A stretch of DNA of 64,000 nucleotides, taken from contig NZ_BCUU01000001.1 of NCBI RefSeq assembly GCF_001591385.1, positions 1-64,000 on the forward strand, in the 5' to 3' direction. The notes below the pieces were generated by a model, which did no database searches, was not told where the DNA came from, and worked only from the letters and a program-made list of their open reading frames with translations. Positions 1 through 9,167 of the stretch are shown piece after piece. The first letter of the stretch is position 1, and each line of letters opens with the position of its first letter. The position numbers and the translations under genes were made by a program. Source of the DNA: Variovorax soli NBRC 106424 (GTDB lineage Bacteria; Pseudomonadota; Gammaproteobacteria; Burkholderiales; Burkholderiaceae_C).

Positions 1-1
1 G

Positions 2-1057
2 GTGGGCCAGGCCATGCTCGGGCGCGTGGTCGATGCGGCCGGCCGCCCGCTGGACGGGCGCGGGCCCATCGTGGCCGACCGGGAAGTGACCCTGTCGGCC
101 GCGCCCATCAACCCGCTGCAGCGCGCCCCCATCGACTCGGTGCTGGACGTGGGCGTGCGCGCCATCAACGGCATGCTCACCGTGGGCCGCGGCCAGCGCA
201 TGGGCCTGTTCGCCGGCTCCGGCGTGGGCAAGAGCGTGCTGCTGGGCATGATGGCCCGCTACACCAGCGCCGAGATCATCGTGGTGGGCCTGATCGGCGA
301 GCGCGGGCGCGAAGTGAAGGAGTTCATCGACCACACGCTGGGCGAGGAAGGCCTGGCGCGCTCGGTGGTGGTGGCGGCCCCGGCCGACAACTCGCCGCTG
401 ATGCGGCTGCAGGGCGCCGCCTATGCCACCTGCCTGGCGGAGTACTTCCGCGACCAGGGCAAGGACGTGCTGCTCATCATGGATTCGCTCACCCGCTACG
501 CCATGGCGCAGCGCGAGATCGCGCTGGCCGTGGGCGAGCCGCCGGCCACCAAGGGCTATCCGCCCTCGGTGTTCGCCAAGCTGCCCGCGCTGGTGGAACG
601 GGCCGGCAACGGCGCCCCGGGCGAGAACGGGCGCGGCGGCTCGATCACGGCCTTCTACACCGTGCTGTCCGAAGGCGACGACCAGCAGGACCCGATCGCC
701 GATTCGGCGCGCGCCATCCTGGACGGGCATGTGGTGCTCTCGCGCAGCCTGGCCGAGGCCGGGCACTACCCCGCCATCGACATCGAGGCTTCGATCAGCC
801 GGGCCATGACCTCGCTGATCACACCCGCGCAGTTCGACTCGGTGCGCAAGTTCAAGCAGATGCTCTCGCGCTACCAGCGCAACCGCGACCTGATCAGCGT
901 GGGCGCGTATGCCGCGGGCCACGACCTGCAGCTGGACCAGGCCATCGCCCTGTACCCGCGCATGGAAGCCTACCTGCAGCAGGGCATGCACGAGCGCAGC
1001 GGCTATGGCGACTCGGTCGCCCACATGCAACGCATCTTCGAACCCCAAGGAGCCTAA
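2..1057 (+). CDS. fliI: Flagellum-specific ATPase FliI (5'-truncated by window edge)
   Basis: ATPase of the flagellar type III export apparatus; it energises delivery of rod, hook and filament subunits at the cytoplasmic face of the basal body. The visible 351 residues include the Walker A loop GSGVGKS (about 72-78 of the visible part), the [20 protein letters not shown] segment typical of FliI/YscN/F1-beta enzymes (about 161-180) and the conserved [11 protein letters not shown] stretch. Family members are about 440-480 residues, so roughly the first 100 residues lie upstream of the window. The stop is directly followed by the fliJ start codon, so the two are co-transcribed and probably translationally coupled. 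Confidence 0.97.
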   Translation: MGQAMLGRVVDAAGRPLDGRGPIVADREVTLSAAPINPLQRAPIDSVLDVGVRAINGMLTVGRGQRMGLFAGSGVGKSVLLGMMARYTSAEIIVVGLIGERGREVKEFIDHTLGEEGLARSVVVAAPADNSPLMRLQGAAYATCLAEYFRDQGKDVLLIMDSLTRYAMAQREIALAVGEPPATKGYPPSVFAKLPALVERAGNGAPGENGRGGSITAFYTVLSEGDDQQDPIADSARAILDGHVVLSRSLAEAGHYPAIDIEASISRAMTSLITPAQFDSVRKFKQMLSRYQRNRDLISVGAYAAGHDLQLDQAIALYPRMEAYLQQGMHERSGYGDSVAHMQRIFEPQGA

Positions 1058-1513
1058 ATGCCGCAGAAACTTCCGCTGGACACCCTCATCGAGCTGGCGC
1101 GCGGCAAGACCGACGATGCCGCGCGCCGCCTGGGCGCCCTGCAAAGCGCCCAGCTGGACGCCAGGCAGAAGCTCGACGTGCTGACCCAATACCGGCACGA
1201 CTACCACGCGCAGCTGCAAAAGCTCATGCAGCAGGGCGTGTCCAACTCGCAGTGGCTCAACTACCAGGACTTCCTGGCCACGCTGGACGGCGCCATCTCG
1301 CAGCAGCGCGCCGCCGCGCAGCAGGCCGCGCTGCGCCTGGAGCATGGACGCAGCGAATGGCGCCAGAACAAGCGCCGCCTCAATTCCTTCGACACCCTGG
1401 CCGAGCGCGCACAGCGCCAGGCCGAGCAGGTGCAGGCCAGGCGCGAGCAGCGCGACAGCGACGAGCGGGCCGCCCGCCAGTTCTTCGTGCGGCGCGCGGC
1501 GTCGGCCTCCTGA
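1058..1513 (+). CDS. fliJ: Flagellar export chaperone FliJ
   Basis: Encodes a 151-residue, almost wholly alpha-helical, charged protein rich in Gln, Arg and Ala, as expected for the coiled-coil FliJ stalk that sits in the FliI hexamer and links it to the FlhA export gate. It starts on the base after the fliI stop codon. Size and position between fliI and fliK fit the family; sequence conservation in FliJ is low, so the assignment rests largely on context and coiled-coil composition. Confidence 0.9.
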   Translation: MPQKLPLDTLIELARGKTDDAARRLGALQSAQLDARQKLDVLTQYRHDYHAQLQKLMQQGVSNSQWLNYQDFLATLDGAISQQRAAAQQAALRLEHGRSEWRQNKRRLNSFDTLAERAQRQAEQVQARREQRDSDERAARQFFVRRAASAS

Positions 1514-1533
1514 CAAGCAAGGTACCTCGACCC

Positions 1534-2850
1534 ATGAGTTCTCTGGTTCTCTCGATTCCCTCGGCGCCGGCCGCGTCGTCGTCGAACGCATCGGCCGCTG
1601 CCTCGTCTTCGGCGCGCGGGCGCGATGCCCAGTCGCCCACCGATGCCGAAGGAGGCTTCGGCGCGGCGCTGGCCCGCTCGCGCGATGCGCGCACGCGCCA
1701 GGCAGACGACAAGGCCGAATCCGCATCGGATGCGCACCCGGCTCGCCGCCGCGGGCCGGCCTCGGCCACGCAACGCGAGGAAGCATCGCCCGCCGAACTG
1801 CTGGCCATGGCGATGCTGACGCCGGCTTTCAGCGCGCAGTCCCTGCAGCAGCAGCGTGCGGCGGCACAGGGCGGCGAGGCCGGTGCACGATCCCTTGCGG
1901 AGGGCGCAGTCGCGGGCATGGCCGACGAAGCGCTTGCAAGCAGCCAGGCCTCGGCAAGCGCAGGCGATGCACGCGCGCCCGCGAGAGCCTCAACCGCGGC
2001 CGACACGGCAGCAACGCAGGCGGCGCAAGCGAATGCGGCCGAACAGGACGGCAAGGACGCCAGGAGTGCGAAAGCGAAGGCAGATGCGCTGCCGGCCTCC
2101 GACGCGAAGCTGCCCACGCCCACTGTCTCCGCCACGGCACCTGCGCAAGTACCCGGCACCGATGCCGCAGCCGCATCGAACGCGGCCACCGCATCGCCTG
2201 CCGGCCCGGCCACCGCGGCGAAGCCCGCCGCAGACATCACCGCCCTGCCCCTTCCGGCGGCTCGGGACGCCGCACAGGCGGATCACGCATCCGATGCCCC
2301 ATCCGATGCGCCTACTCAACTGCCCGGCGCCTTCACCTTCAAGGCGGCCCTGGCCGAGGCCGCCAATGCCGCAGCCCCCGCGCCCGCGCAGCCCGTGCCC
2401 CGCTTCACCGTCCCCACGCCGGTGGGCGCGGAAGGCTGGGGCGCCGACATCGGCACGCAGATGATCCGCATGGGCGCGGACGGCCACCACGTGGCCGAGC
2501 TCAGCCTCAACCCCGCCGGCCTCGGCCCGCTCAAGGTGACGCTGACCCTGGGCGACAACCAGGCCCAGGCCCTGTTCGTCTCGGCCCACGAGAGTGTGCG
2601 GCGCGCGCTGGAAGCCGCGCTGCCGCAGCTGCGCGATACGCTGGCCGGCCAGGGCATCCAGCTCGGCCAGGCCTCCGTCGACGCGGGCGCGCAGCAACAG
2701 CAGCAGGCGTTCAATCAGGAACGCAGCTTCGACGCACCCGTGCGGCCTGCCCAGCGCAGTCAGCCGAATGCGGGCCCCGCCGTCGACACCGCGCCGGCGC
2801 TTGCCGCCAGCCGAAGCCACTCCGCCAGCGGCATCGACACCTTCGCCTGA
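1534..2850 (+). CDS. fliK: Flagellar hook-length control protein FliK
   Basis: Secreted molecular ruler that stops hook growth and switches export specificity. The 438-residue product has a long Ala/Ser/Thr-rich low-complexity N-terminal two thirds (about 1-300) and a conserved C-terminal globular domain (about 310-400) containing LSLNPAGLGPLKVTLTL and a RRALEAALPQLRDTLAGQGI-like helix, the signature of the FliK hook-length domain. The open frame extends upstream into fliJ; ATG 1534 was chosen because it follows the fliJ stop and gives a normal FliK N-terminus. It ends two bases before the convergent hipA stop, so a foreign module sits where fliL would normally follow. Confidence 0.93.
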   Translation: MSSLVLSIPSAPAASSSNASAAASSSARGRDAQSPTDAEGGFGAALARSRDARTRQADDKAESASDAHPARRRGPASATQREEASPAELLAMAMLTPAFSAQSLQQQRAAAQGGEAGARSLAEGAVAGMADEALASSQASASAGDARAPARASTAADTAATQAAQANAAEQDGKDARSAKAKADALPASDAKLPTPTVSATAPAQVPGTDAAAASNAATASPAGPATAAKPAADITALPLPAARDAAQADHASDAPSDAPTQLPGAFTFKAALAEAANAAAPAPAQPVPRFTVPTPVGAEGWGADIGTQMIRMGADGHHVAELSLNPAGLGPLKVTLTLGDNQAQALFVSAHESVRRALEAALPQLRDTLAGQGIQLGQASVDAGAQQQQQAFNQERSFDAPVRPAQRSQPNAGPAVDTAPALAASRSHSASGIDTFA

Positions 2851-2852
2851 TC

Positions 2853-4196
2853 TCAGCGCCGGCCGAGCAACGGCGACTGGCCGATCTTGACCTTCTGAGA
2901 CTTCTGCTTCGGTGGCGCCGAAAAGCCTTCGAAGGCCCGGCCAGCCCCCCACTCGCCCACCGCATACACGCGCTGGTCGCGCAGGCCGTTCACGCCCTCG
3001 GCCCAGGCCAGCAGCATGCGTTTGCCCACATCCACGAACGCCTTGTGCTCGCGCATGGCGTCGCGCACCTGCAGGCCGACGTCGGAAACGGCATCGCTGA
3101 TGGCCTCGACCATGTGCTGCTGCTCCCTGGGCGGGATGCCGAAGGTGGCGGCGATGAAGCGCTGAAGGTTCTTGCCCGGCGCCCACGTCTTCTTCCCCAT
3201 GAACTCGATGCCGGGCGGGTTGTACTGAAAGCCGGCATACACGCTGGTGGTCAGCATGTCGTAGGCCGGGGAAAGGTGCGCATCGGCGCGGCTCGTATAG
3301 AGCAGCGCCAGGTTCTTCGCATGGCAATCGGCGTTGCGCAGCGCGTAGGTCAGCAGCAGGATGGTGGCGAGCCGGCGGAAGGTCTCGAGCCGCTGCGGGC
3401 CGGGCACATGGTCGCGCACAGCCTTGGCAATGCGCTCCCAGGTGGTGTCGTACTTGGCCGCGGGGCGCAGGCCCAGCAGGCTGCAGAAATCTTCCATGCC
3501 CCAGTGCGGCTGCCCCTGCTCGTCGACGTCGAAGCGGTGCACCACCAGCGCCAGGCCGTCGTCGGAGACTTCCGTGCGCGCCGTCGGCAAGACCCGGCTG
3601 GCCACCTGCATGCACAGGTGCTGGTTCAAGGCCACGAATGGCAGCTGCGCGCTGGAACCCTTGATGATGTGGCGGCGCGTCACAAGGCTTGCCTTTCGGT
3701 GCCTGGCCAGCGTGGCGCCCGATCCGGCAGCGCTTTCGTTCTGGGCATCCAGAAACTTCGGCACCACGCCGGACACGCCGCTGGTTGCATGCTCGCGCAC
3801 CAGTTGCGCAAAGGCGGCCTCGGAATTGTCTCCCTTCAGCAGCGCGGCCACCTCCACCGGCTTGGCCGGCGCGTTCAACTCGGCGCCCTTCGCCGCCACC
3901 TGCACGCGGCCCACCATGTTGCGGCCGATGACCGACAGCAAGGCGATCGGACTCGCGCCGATATGCGGACCGAACTGCTCCTGCAGCACCTGCAGCAGAT
4001 AGCCTTCGGGCAGGTTCATCTGCAGCACCGGCGGGAGCTGGTCGTCCCATGTATAGGACTCGGTGCGCACGGGCATGGTGAGCGAGACGCAATCGTCGGG
4101 CGACGCGTTCGGGTGGTAGCCGAGCACGCTCTTGAAATCTCCGGATTGCTCCAGCGTGGCGACCTCGCGGCCCAGGACGTAGACAGACAACTGCAT
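2853..4196 (-). CDS. hipA: HipA-family serine/threonine kinase toxin
   Basis: Toxin of a HipBA type II toxin-antitoxin pair; known HipA kinases phosphorylate translation components such as glutamyl-tRNA synthetase and cause growth arrest. The 447-residue product has the HipA N-terminal domain (about 1-105), a glycine-rich loop SGVSGVVPKF (139-148), catalytic NADCHAKN (288-295, catalytic Asp 290) and metal-binding SPAYDM (Asp 313), so it looks catalytically intact. Its start overlaps the hipB stop by one base (TGATG), giving a coupled antitoxin-toxin order. The module is antisense to the flanking flagellar genes and tail-to-tail with fliK with a two-base gap. The target is not predictable from sequence. 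Confidence 0.93.
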   Translation of the reverse strand: MQLSVYVLGREVATLEQSGDFKSVLGYHPNASPDDCVSLTMPVRTESYTWDDQLPPVLQMNLPEGYLLQVLQEQFGPHIGASPIALLSVIGRNMVGRVQVAAKGAELNAPAKPVEVAALLKGDNSEAAFAQLVREHATSGVSGVVPKFLDAQNESAAGSGATLARHRKASLVTRRHIIKGSSAQLPFVALNQHLCMQVASRVLPTARTEVSDDGLALVVHRFDVDEQGQPHWGMEDFCSLLGLRPAAKYDTTWERIAKAVRDHVPGPQRLETFRRLATILLLTYALRNADCHAKNLALLYTSRADAHLSPAYDMLTTSVYAGFQYNPPGIEFMGKKTWAPGKNLQRFIAATFGIPPREQQHMVEAISDAVSDVGLQVRDAMREHKAFVDVGKRMLLAWAEGVNGLRDQRVYAVGEWGAGRAFEGFSAPPKQKSQKVKIGQSPLLGRR

Positions 4197-4483
4197 CAGC
4201 GCCGCCCCTCGCCCGAGGAAGCACCGGCCGACGACTGCGCGCGTTCGCGCCGCAGTTCGTCCAGGTTGCCCGACTGGCCTTGCGCGACAACGTCGAGTTC
4301 GGCGCCCAGCACGGCCAGCACGGCCAACAGCTTGCGTGAGCCGAATTCGGCCGACCTGCCGCGCTCGAAGCGCGACAGCGATTCGGGCGTGACACCCGCC
4401 ATGGCCGCAACCTGCGCTTGTTTCAGTCCGAGCAACCTGCGGCGAGCGGCAACGGCTTCACCGAGCTCTTGAAGCGTTTGCAT
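4196..4483 (-). CDS. hipB: HipB-like XRE-family antitoxin and autorepressor
   Basis: Encodes 95 residues with an XRE-type helix-turn-helix (about 7-62; LKQAQVAAMAGVTPESLSRFERG is the recognition region) and a basic, Ser/Arg-rich C-terminal tail. By analogy to HipB it would bind and neutralise HipA and repress its own promoter. It lies immediately upstream of hipA and overlaps it by one base. Two near-identical dyad sites directly upstream of its start codon are plausible operators. The promoter region also lies in front of fliL on the other strand. Confidence 0.9.
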   Translation of the reverse strand: MQTLQELGEAVAARRRLLGLKQAQVAAMAGVTPESLSRFERGRSAEFGSRKLLAVLAVLGAELDVVAQGQSGNLDELRRERAQSSAGASSGEGRR

Positions 4484-4539
4484 TTGATATTTGCATCAAT
4501 TCTTTGACGATTTAGCCTGATTATTGACGCAAATATCAA
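4484..4539. promoter_or_regulatory. Paired dyad sites upstream of hipB (candidate HipB operators)
   Basis: A 17-base sequence at 4484-4500 recurs as its inverse complement at 4523-4539 with one mismatch. Each copy is itself a dyad of the form TTGAT-N6-ATCAA (the second copy has TTGAC). The sites abut the hipB start codon and are centred about 39 bases apart, a spacing suited to two HipB dimers on one face of the helix. HipB autoregulation through paired palindromes is established for the E. coli system; the assignment here is by analogy. Confidence 0.75.
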
Positions 4540-4696
4540 TTCCAACAAGACCAGCGCGAGCGCCTTGCCCACCAGGAGCACCTTCATCCGTGCCCGGCAA
4601 TGGCCGGATCTGACGCTCTTTTTCCCTCTTGATCGGGCCTTCGCATAGGCCCTCGCCCAAGAAGAATAGCGCCCGACTTCCTATTCAAGCGAGACC

Positions 4697-5191
4697 ATGG
4701 CCACCAGCCCCACAACAGCGACTCCCCCTGCACCGGCATCCCGCTCCTCCAAGCTGCTGATCGCAGGACTGATTTCCCTCACCCTGTGCGCCCTGGCCGT
4801 GGCCGCCTACGCCGTGACCCGCGCACAGGGCGGCAGCGCGCCGGAGTCCGCGCCTGCGAGGCAGGCCGTGGAAAAGCCGATCTTCGTTGCCCTGGAGCCG
4901 ATCACCGTCAACCTGCAGCAGGGCGAGGGCCGCGGCCGCTTCCTGCACGTGGGCATGGCGCTCAAGGTGCGCGACGAGAAGGCCAAGGCCCAGGTGGTGG
5001 AGTTCATGCCCGAGCTGCGCAGCCGCGCGCTCATGATGCTGTCCAACCGCCCGGCCGAGACGCTGCAGACCACCGAGGACAAGGCCCGCCTGGCCGCCGA
5101 GATCCAGGCCGAACTCAGCCGCCCGCTGAACGACACGCTGCCGCCGCAAGGCATCGTGGGCGTGTCGTTCAACGCCTTCGTGGTCCAGTAA
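4697..5191 (+). CDS. fliL: Flagellar basal-body-associated protein FliL
   Basis: Inner-membrane protein at the stator-rotor interface that supports motor torque. The 164-residue product has a short cytoplasmic N-terminus, one transmembrane helix (about 19-41, KLLIAGLISLTLCALAVAAYAV) and a periplasmic FliL domain ending in GVSFNAFVVQ, typical of the family. It is separated from fliK by the hipBA insertion and so must rely on its own promoter within 4540-4696 or on read-through past the antisense genes. It leads the fliLMNOPQR group. Confidence 0.94.
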   Translation: MATSPTTATPPAPASRSSKLLIAGLISLTLCALAVAAYAVTRAQGGSAPESAPARQAVEKPIFVALEPITVNLQQGEGRGRFLHVGMALKVRDEKAKAQVVEFMPELRSRALMMLSNRPAETLQTTEDKARLAAEIQAELSRPLNDTLPPQGIVGVSFNAFVVQ

Positions 5192-5213
5192 CGCGAGGCG
5201 GGACACCCAATCC

Positions 5214-6215
5214 ATGGCCTATGAACAGGTCCTGTCGCAGGACGAAGTCGATGCGCTGCTGCGCGGCGTCACCGGCGGCGCGGTCGACCAGTCGAGCCTG
5301 CCCACCACGCCGCAGGACGGCTTGCCCGCCTACGACCTGGGGGCGCCCGACCGGGTGGTGCGCAGCCGCATGCACACGCTGGAGGTCATCAACGAGCGCT
5401 TCGCCCGGCACCTGCGCGGCGGGCTGCTGAACTTCATGCGCCGCAGCCCCGACATCTCGGTGGGGCCGGTGCAGATCCAGCAGTACGGCGAGTTCGTGCG
5501 GCACCTGCCGGTGCCGGCCAACATCAACATGCTGCACTTCAAGCCGCTGCGCGGCACGGCGCTGTTCGTGTTCGACCCGAAGCTGGTGTTCCTGGTGGTG
5601 GACAACCTCTTCGGCAGCGACGGCCGCTACCACGTGCGCGTGGAGGGCCGCGACTTCACCCGCACCGAGCAGCGCATCATCCGCCGCCTCCTGGACCTGG
5701 CGCTGGGATGCTACGGCGAAGCCTGGGAGCCGGTGTACCCGCTGGAATTCGACTACGTGCGCGCCGAGATGCACGGCAAGCTGGCCAACATCGTCGCGCC
5801 CAACGAGGTGGTGGTGAACACCACGCTGCAGATCGAGTTCGGCCCGGTGGGCGGCTTCCTGCACGTGTGCATTCCCTATTCGATGATCGAGCCGATCCGC
5901 GACCTCCTGTCCAACCCCATGCAGGGCCAGGTGGAAGTGGACAAGCGCTGGATCAAGACCATGTCGCAGCAGATGCAAAGCGCCGACGTGGAGCTGGTGG
6001 CCGACTTCCTCACGCTGCCCTCCACCGTGGGCGAGGTGCTGCGCCTGCAGGTGGGCGACGTGCTGCCCATCGAGCTGCCGGCCACCGTGCTGGCCAAGGT
6101 GGACGGCATTCCGGTGATGGAGTGCGGCTACGGCGTGAGCAACGAGCACTACGCCCTGCGCGTGGAACAGATGATCTCCCATCAAGATAGCGACCCGAAA
6201 AAAGACCATGACTGA
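5214..6215 (+). CDS. fliM: Flagellar motor switch protein FliM
   Basis: C-ring component that binds CheY-P and switches rotation direction. The 333-residue product begins with LSQDEVDALLRGV, the conserved CheY-P-binding N-terminal peptide, then the CheC-like middle domain (about 45-240) and a C-terminal SpoA/FliN-like domain (about 255-325). Length is normal for the family. It overlaps fliN by eight bases. Confidence 0.97.
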   Translation: MAYEQVLSQDEVDALLRGVTGGAVDQSSLPTTPQDGLPAYDLGAPDRVVRSRMHTLEVINERFARHLRGGLLNFMRRSPDISVGPVQIQQYGEFVRHLPVPANINMLHFKPLRGTALFVFDPKLVFLVVDNLFGSDGRYHVRVEGRDFTRTEQRIIRRLLDLALGCYGEAWEPVYPLEFDYVRAEMHGKLANIVAPNEVVVNTTLQIEFGPVGGFLHVCIPYSMIEPIRDLLSNPMQGQVEVDKRWIKTMSQQMQSADVELVADFLTLPSTVGEVLRLQVGDVLPIELPATVLAKVDGIPVMECGYGVSNEHYALRVEQMISHQDSDPKKDHD

Positions 6216-6654
6216 CAACACCTCCTCTTCCGACGCCATGGCCGAGGACGATTGGGCCGCCGCCCTGGCCGAGCAGACCCTGGCGGAACAGGCCACGCAG
6301 GCGCCGGCCGCGCCCGTGGCCGCCGCCCCGGCCGGCACGCAGGTCTTCCAGCCGCTGCAGGACCGGGCACCGGCATCCGCCGCCGGCGCGCTGGACATCT
6401 CGCGCGTGCTGGACGTGCCGGTGCAGCTCACCGCTGAGATCGGCCGCACCCGCATCACCATCAAGAACCTGCTGCAGCTGTCGCAAGGCTCGGTGGTGGA
6501 GCTGGACGGACTGGCCGGCCAGCCGCTGGACGTGCTCATCAACGGCTACCTCATCGCCCAGGGCGAAGTGGTGGTGGTCAACGACAAGTACGGCATTCGC
6601 CTGACGGACATCATCACGCCGTCCGAGCGCATGCAGAAGCTGGCCCGCGCGTGA
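6208..6654 (+). CDS. fliN: Flagellar motor switch protein FliN
   Basis: Second C-ring switch protein and docking site for the FliH-FliI export complex. The 148-residue product has an Ala-rich variable N-terminus (1-65) and a C-terminal SpoA domain (about 70-145) with the family pattern [28 protein letters not shown] and [17 protein letters not shown]. The start overlaps the fliM end and the stop overlaps the fliO start, consistent with tight coupling. Confidence 0.97.
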   Translation: MTDNTSSSDAMAEDDWAAALAEQTLAEQATQAPAAPVAAAPAGTQVFQPLQDRAPASAAGALDISRVLDVPVQLTAEIGRTRITIKNLLQLSQGSVVELDGLAGQPLDVLINGYLIAQGEVVVVNDKYGIRLTDIITPSERMQKLARA

Positions 6655-7157
6655 TGCGGCAACTGGCCCTGCGGGCCCGCGTGCCCGCCACTGCAGCGGC
6701 GTGGCTTTGCACTGCGGTGGCGGCGCATGCCACCCGGCCGACCGTGCCGGCCGCACCAGCCGCTGCGGCATCAGGCGCTGTGGGCGCCGGCGGCATGCTG
6801 CAAGCGGTGCTGGGCATGGCCTGCGTGCTGGCGCTGATCCTGGGCTGCGCCTGGCTGGCCCGGCGCTTCGGGCTGCAGCGGCTCGGCGGCGGCCATGTGG
6901 TGAAGGTGGTGTCCAGCACATCGGTCGGCCAGCGCGAGCGGGTGGTGGTGGTCGAGGTGGCCGGCCAATGGCTGGTGCTGGGCGTCACGCCGCAGCACAT
7001 CAACGCGCTGCACACCCTGCCTGCGCAAGCCGGCACGGGCTCGTCCGTGACGACCACCGAGCCCGGCACGCCGCTGGGCCAGTTCAGGCAAGTCTTTTCG
7101 CAGCAGCTGCGCCAGTCGCTGGGCGTGAAGCCGCGCATCTCCAGCGCCTCGTCATGA
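6654..7157 (+). CDS. fliO: Flagellar export-gate assembly protein FliO
   Basis: Small inner-membrane protein that helps assemble the FliP ring of the export gate. The 167-residue product has an N-terminal hydrophobic segment (about 5-27), a transmembrane helix (about 45-66, [19 protein letters not shown]) and a cytoplasmic FliO domain with [26 protein letters not shown] 6654 shares its A with the fliN stop; GTG 6651 immediately upstream is also possible. The assignment combines topology with position between fliN and fliP. Confidence 0.9.
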   Translation: MRQLALRARVPATAAAWLCTAVAAHATRPTVPAAPAAAASGAVGAGGMLQAVLGMACVLALILGCAWLARRFGLQRLGGGHVVKVVSSTSVGQRERVVVVEVAGQWLVLGVTPQHINALHTLPAQAGTGSSVTTTEPGTPLGQFRQVFSQQLRQSLGVKPRISSASS

Positions 7158-7918
7158 CGCACGGCATCCCATCCCGGCGGCGCCTGCGCGCCGGTGCCCT
7201 GCTGCTGGGCGCGCTGCTGCTGCCCGCCGGCCTCTGGGCGCAGGGCCTGCCCGGCCTGACCAGCACGCCGGGCCCCGGCGGCAGCCAGACCTGGTCGCTG
7301 AGCGTGCAGACGCTGCTGCTGCTCACCTCGCTGTCCTTCCTGCCGGCACTGCTGCTGAGCATGACCAGCTTCACCCGCATCCTGATCGTGCTGGGCCTGC
7401 TGCGCACCGCCATCGGCACGCAGTCGTCGCCGCCCAACCAGATCCTGGTGGGGCTGTCGCTGTTCCTGACCTTCTTCGTGATGGCGCCGGTGTTCGACAA
7501 GGTCTACACCGAGGCCTACGTTCCTTTCTCGGCCAACAAGATCAGCGCCGAGAAGGCGCTGGAGCGCGGCGTGGAGCCCTTCAAGACTTTCATGCTCAAG
7601 CAGACCCGCGAGACCGACCTGGCGCTGTTCGCCCGCCTGGCCAAGGCGCCGGAGATGCAGGGCCCCGAAGACGTGCCGCTGCGCATCCTGCTGCCGTCCT
7701 TCGTCATCAGCGAACTGAAGACAGCCTTCCAGATCGGCTTCACCATCTTCATTCCCTTTCTCATCATCGACCTGGTGGTGGCCAGCGTGCTCATGTCCAT
7801 GGGCATGATGATGGTGCCGCCCGCCAGCATCGCCCTGCCCTTCAAGCTGATGCTCTTCGTGCTGGCCGACGGCTGGCAGCTGCTGATCGGGGCGCTGGCC
7901 GGGAGCTTCTACGCATGA
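7154..7918 (+). CDS. fliP: Flagellar type III export gate protein FliP
   Basis: Core membrane subunit of the export gate (FliP5FliQ4FliR1 in characterised systems). The 254-residue product has a cleavable-type signal segment (1-29), then FliP transmembrane helices with the family motifs [25 protein letters not shown], the [14 protein letters not shown] segment and MMMVPP. The frame is open far upstream; ATG 7154 was chosen because it overlaps the fliO stop (ATGA) and gives the usual signal peptide. Confidence 0.97.
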   Translation: MTHGIPSRRRLRAGALLLGALLLPAGLWAQGLPGLTSTPGPGGSQTWSLSVQTLLLLTSLSFLPALLLSMTSFTRILIVLGLLRTAIGTQSSPPNQILVGLSLFLTFFVMAPVFDKVYTEAYVPFSANKISAEKALERGVEPFKTFMLKQTRETDLALFARLAKAPEMQGPEDVPLRILLPSFVISELKTAFQIGFTIFIPFLIIDLVVASVLMSMGMMMVPPASIALPFKLMLFVLADGWQLLIGALAGSFYA

Positions 7919-8184
7919 CGCCCGAATCCGTCATGACCGTCGGCAGCCAGGCCATGCAGGTCACCCTGCTGCTGGCCGCGCCGCTCCTGCTGGTGGCGCT
8001 GCTCGTGGGCCTGGTCATCAGCATCTTCCAGGCGGCCACCCAGATCAACGAGGCCACGCTGTCCTTCATTCCCAAGCTGCTGGCGGTGTTCGCCACGCTG
8101 GTGATCGCCGGCCCCTGGATGCTCGAGCAGATGCTGGACTACATGCGCCAGCTCTTCGGCAGCATTCCGCAGCTGGTGGGCTGA
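7915..8184 (+). CDS. fliQ: Flagellar type III export gate protein FliQ
   Basis: The 89-residue product has two transmembrane helices (about 15-40 and 52-77) and the FliQ pattern [26 protein letters not shown]. It forms the export gate with FliP and FliR. ATGA overlap with fliP shows translational coupling. Confidence 0.97.
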   Translation: MTPESVMTVGSQAMQVTLLLAAPLLLVALLVGLVISIFQAATQINEATLSFIPKLLAVFATLVIAGPWMLEQMLDYMRQLFGSIPQLVG

Positions 8185-8204
8185 GAAGCCGCCTGACACG
8201 ACCG

Positions 8205-8999
8205 ATGCAGCCGGTCTTCACTGTCACCTCGGCGCAGTGGGCGGCCTGGATGGCGGCCTTTCTCTGGCCCTTCGTGCGCATGCTGGCGCTGGTGAGCACC
8301 GCGCCCATCTTCGGCGAGCCCACCGTGCCGCGCCGCGTGAAGGTGGCCATGGCCGTGCTGCTGACGGTGGTGCTCGGCCCCACGCTCGGGCCCATGCCCG
8401 GCACGCCGGTGGTCTCGGCCGGCGGGCTGTGGATTCTGGTCCAGCAGGTGCTCATCGGCGGCGCCATGGGCTTTTGCATGCGCCTGGTGTTCGCCGCGGT
8501 GCAGGCGGCGGGCGAATACATCAGCCTGCAGATGGGCCTGTCGTTCGCCAGCTTCTTCGACCCGATGGGCGGCGGCGGCAGCACCATGGTGGTGTCGCGC
8601 TTCCTGCACATGCTGGCCATGCTTCTCTTCCTGGCGGCCGACGGGCACCTGATGCTGGTGGCCGCACTGGCCGACAGCTTCCACACGCTGCCGGTGGCCG
8701 ACGCGCCGCTGTCGGCCCAGGGCTGGATGGTGCTGGCGCAAGCCGGCGCCCAGGTGTTCAACACCGGCCTGCTGCTGGCCCTGCCCCTGGTCACCGCCCT
8801 GCTCACGCTCAACCTGGCCATGGGCATCCTCAACCGCGCATCGCCGCAGTTCAGCATCTTCGCGGTGGGCTTTCCGCTGACGCTGCTGGCCGGCATCGTG
8901 ATGCTGGAGCTGCTGATGCCCAGGCTGGGGGCGTTCCTGGAGCCGCGCTTTGCCGCGGGGCTGGCGGGAGTGGCGGATTTCGTGGGCGCGTTACGCTAG
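8205..8999 (+). CDS. fliR: Flagellar type III export gate protein FliR
   Basis: The 264-residue polytopic membrane protein has the FliR hallmarks VRMLALVSTAPIFGEPTVPRRVK near the N-terminus and QPGAEYISLQMG-like (here AAGEYISLQMGLSFASFFDP) in the middle, with about six hydrophobic segments. It is the last gene of the fli operon; a short GC dyad with a TTTCGTT tail follows at about 9005-9022 and may act as a weak terminator. Confidence 0.96.
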   Translation: MQPVFTVTSAQWAAWMAAFLWPFVRMLALVSTAPIFGEPTVPRRVKVAMAVLLTVVLGPTLGPMPGTPVVSAGGLWILVQQVLIGGAMGFCMRLVFAAVQAAGEYISLQMGLSFASFFDPMGGGGSTMVVSRFLHMLAMLLFLAADGHLMLVAALADSFHTLPVADAPLSAQGWMVLAQAGAQVFNTGLLLALPLVTALLTLNLAMGILNRASPQFSIFAVGFPLTLLAGIVMLELLMPRLGAFLEPRFAAGLAGVADFVGALR

Positions 9000-9025
9000 C
9001 CAGGACCCCCGCGGGTTTCGTTATT

Positions 9026-9053
9026 CATGTGAAATCCACATGAAATCATGTGG
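9026..9053. promoter_or_regulatory. CATGTG/CACATG dyad array upstream of the Bug gene
   Basis: Three alternating half-sites, CATGTG, CACATG and CATGTG, fall within 28 bases; the last two form a perfect dyad CCACATGA-AA-TCATGTGG at 9036-9053. The array lies about 115-140 bases upstream of the Bug receptor start, a position suited to a LysR-type activator such as the one encoded at 10177-11082. That link is an inference. Confidence 0.6.
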
Positions 9054-9070
9054 CACCTAAATTTGTAATA
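9047..9070 (+). promoter_or_regulatory. Promoter-proximal block shared with 11101-11125
   Basis: The segment CATGT..CAC..CTAAA..TTGT..AAT recurs, with small gaps and a few mismatches, upstream of the FAD monooxygenase at 11101-11125, in the same orientation and about 85-100 bases from each start codon. It overlaps the last CATGTG half-site and could hold the -10 (TAATAT at 9066). Common control of the two units is inferred. Confidence 0.45.
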
Positions 9071-9167
9071 TGACCGGTGCCGAGGCCTAATGCGAGCAAA
9101 TGGTTGCGGGTGCCGCCCGTCGAGCGACGTCTCACCGCCACCAGCAGGACATCAGGAGACACATCGC

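Noticed and set aside
1344..4472. 1042-codon plus-strand open frame across fliK and hipBA
   Set aside because: It overlaps three genes with recognised motifs in other frames, is extremely rich in Arg/Gly/Ala/Pro and shows no domain pattern; it is a by-product of high GC at third codon positions.
4635..4652. GGGCCT/AGGCCC hairpin upstream of fliL as a terminator
   Set aside because: No T run follows on either strand; it may be a leader structure but there is no support for termination.
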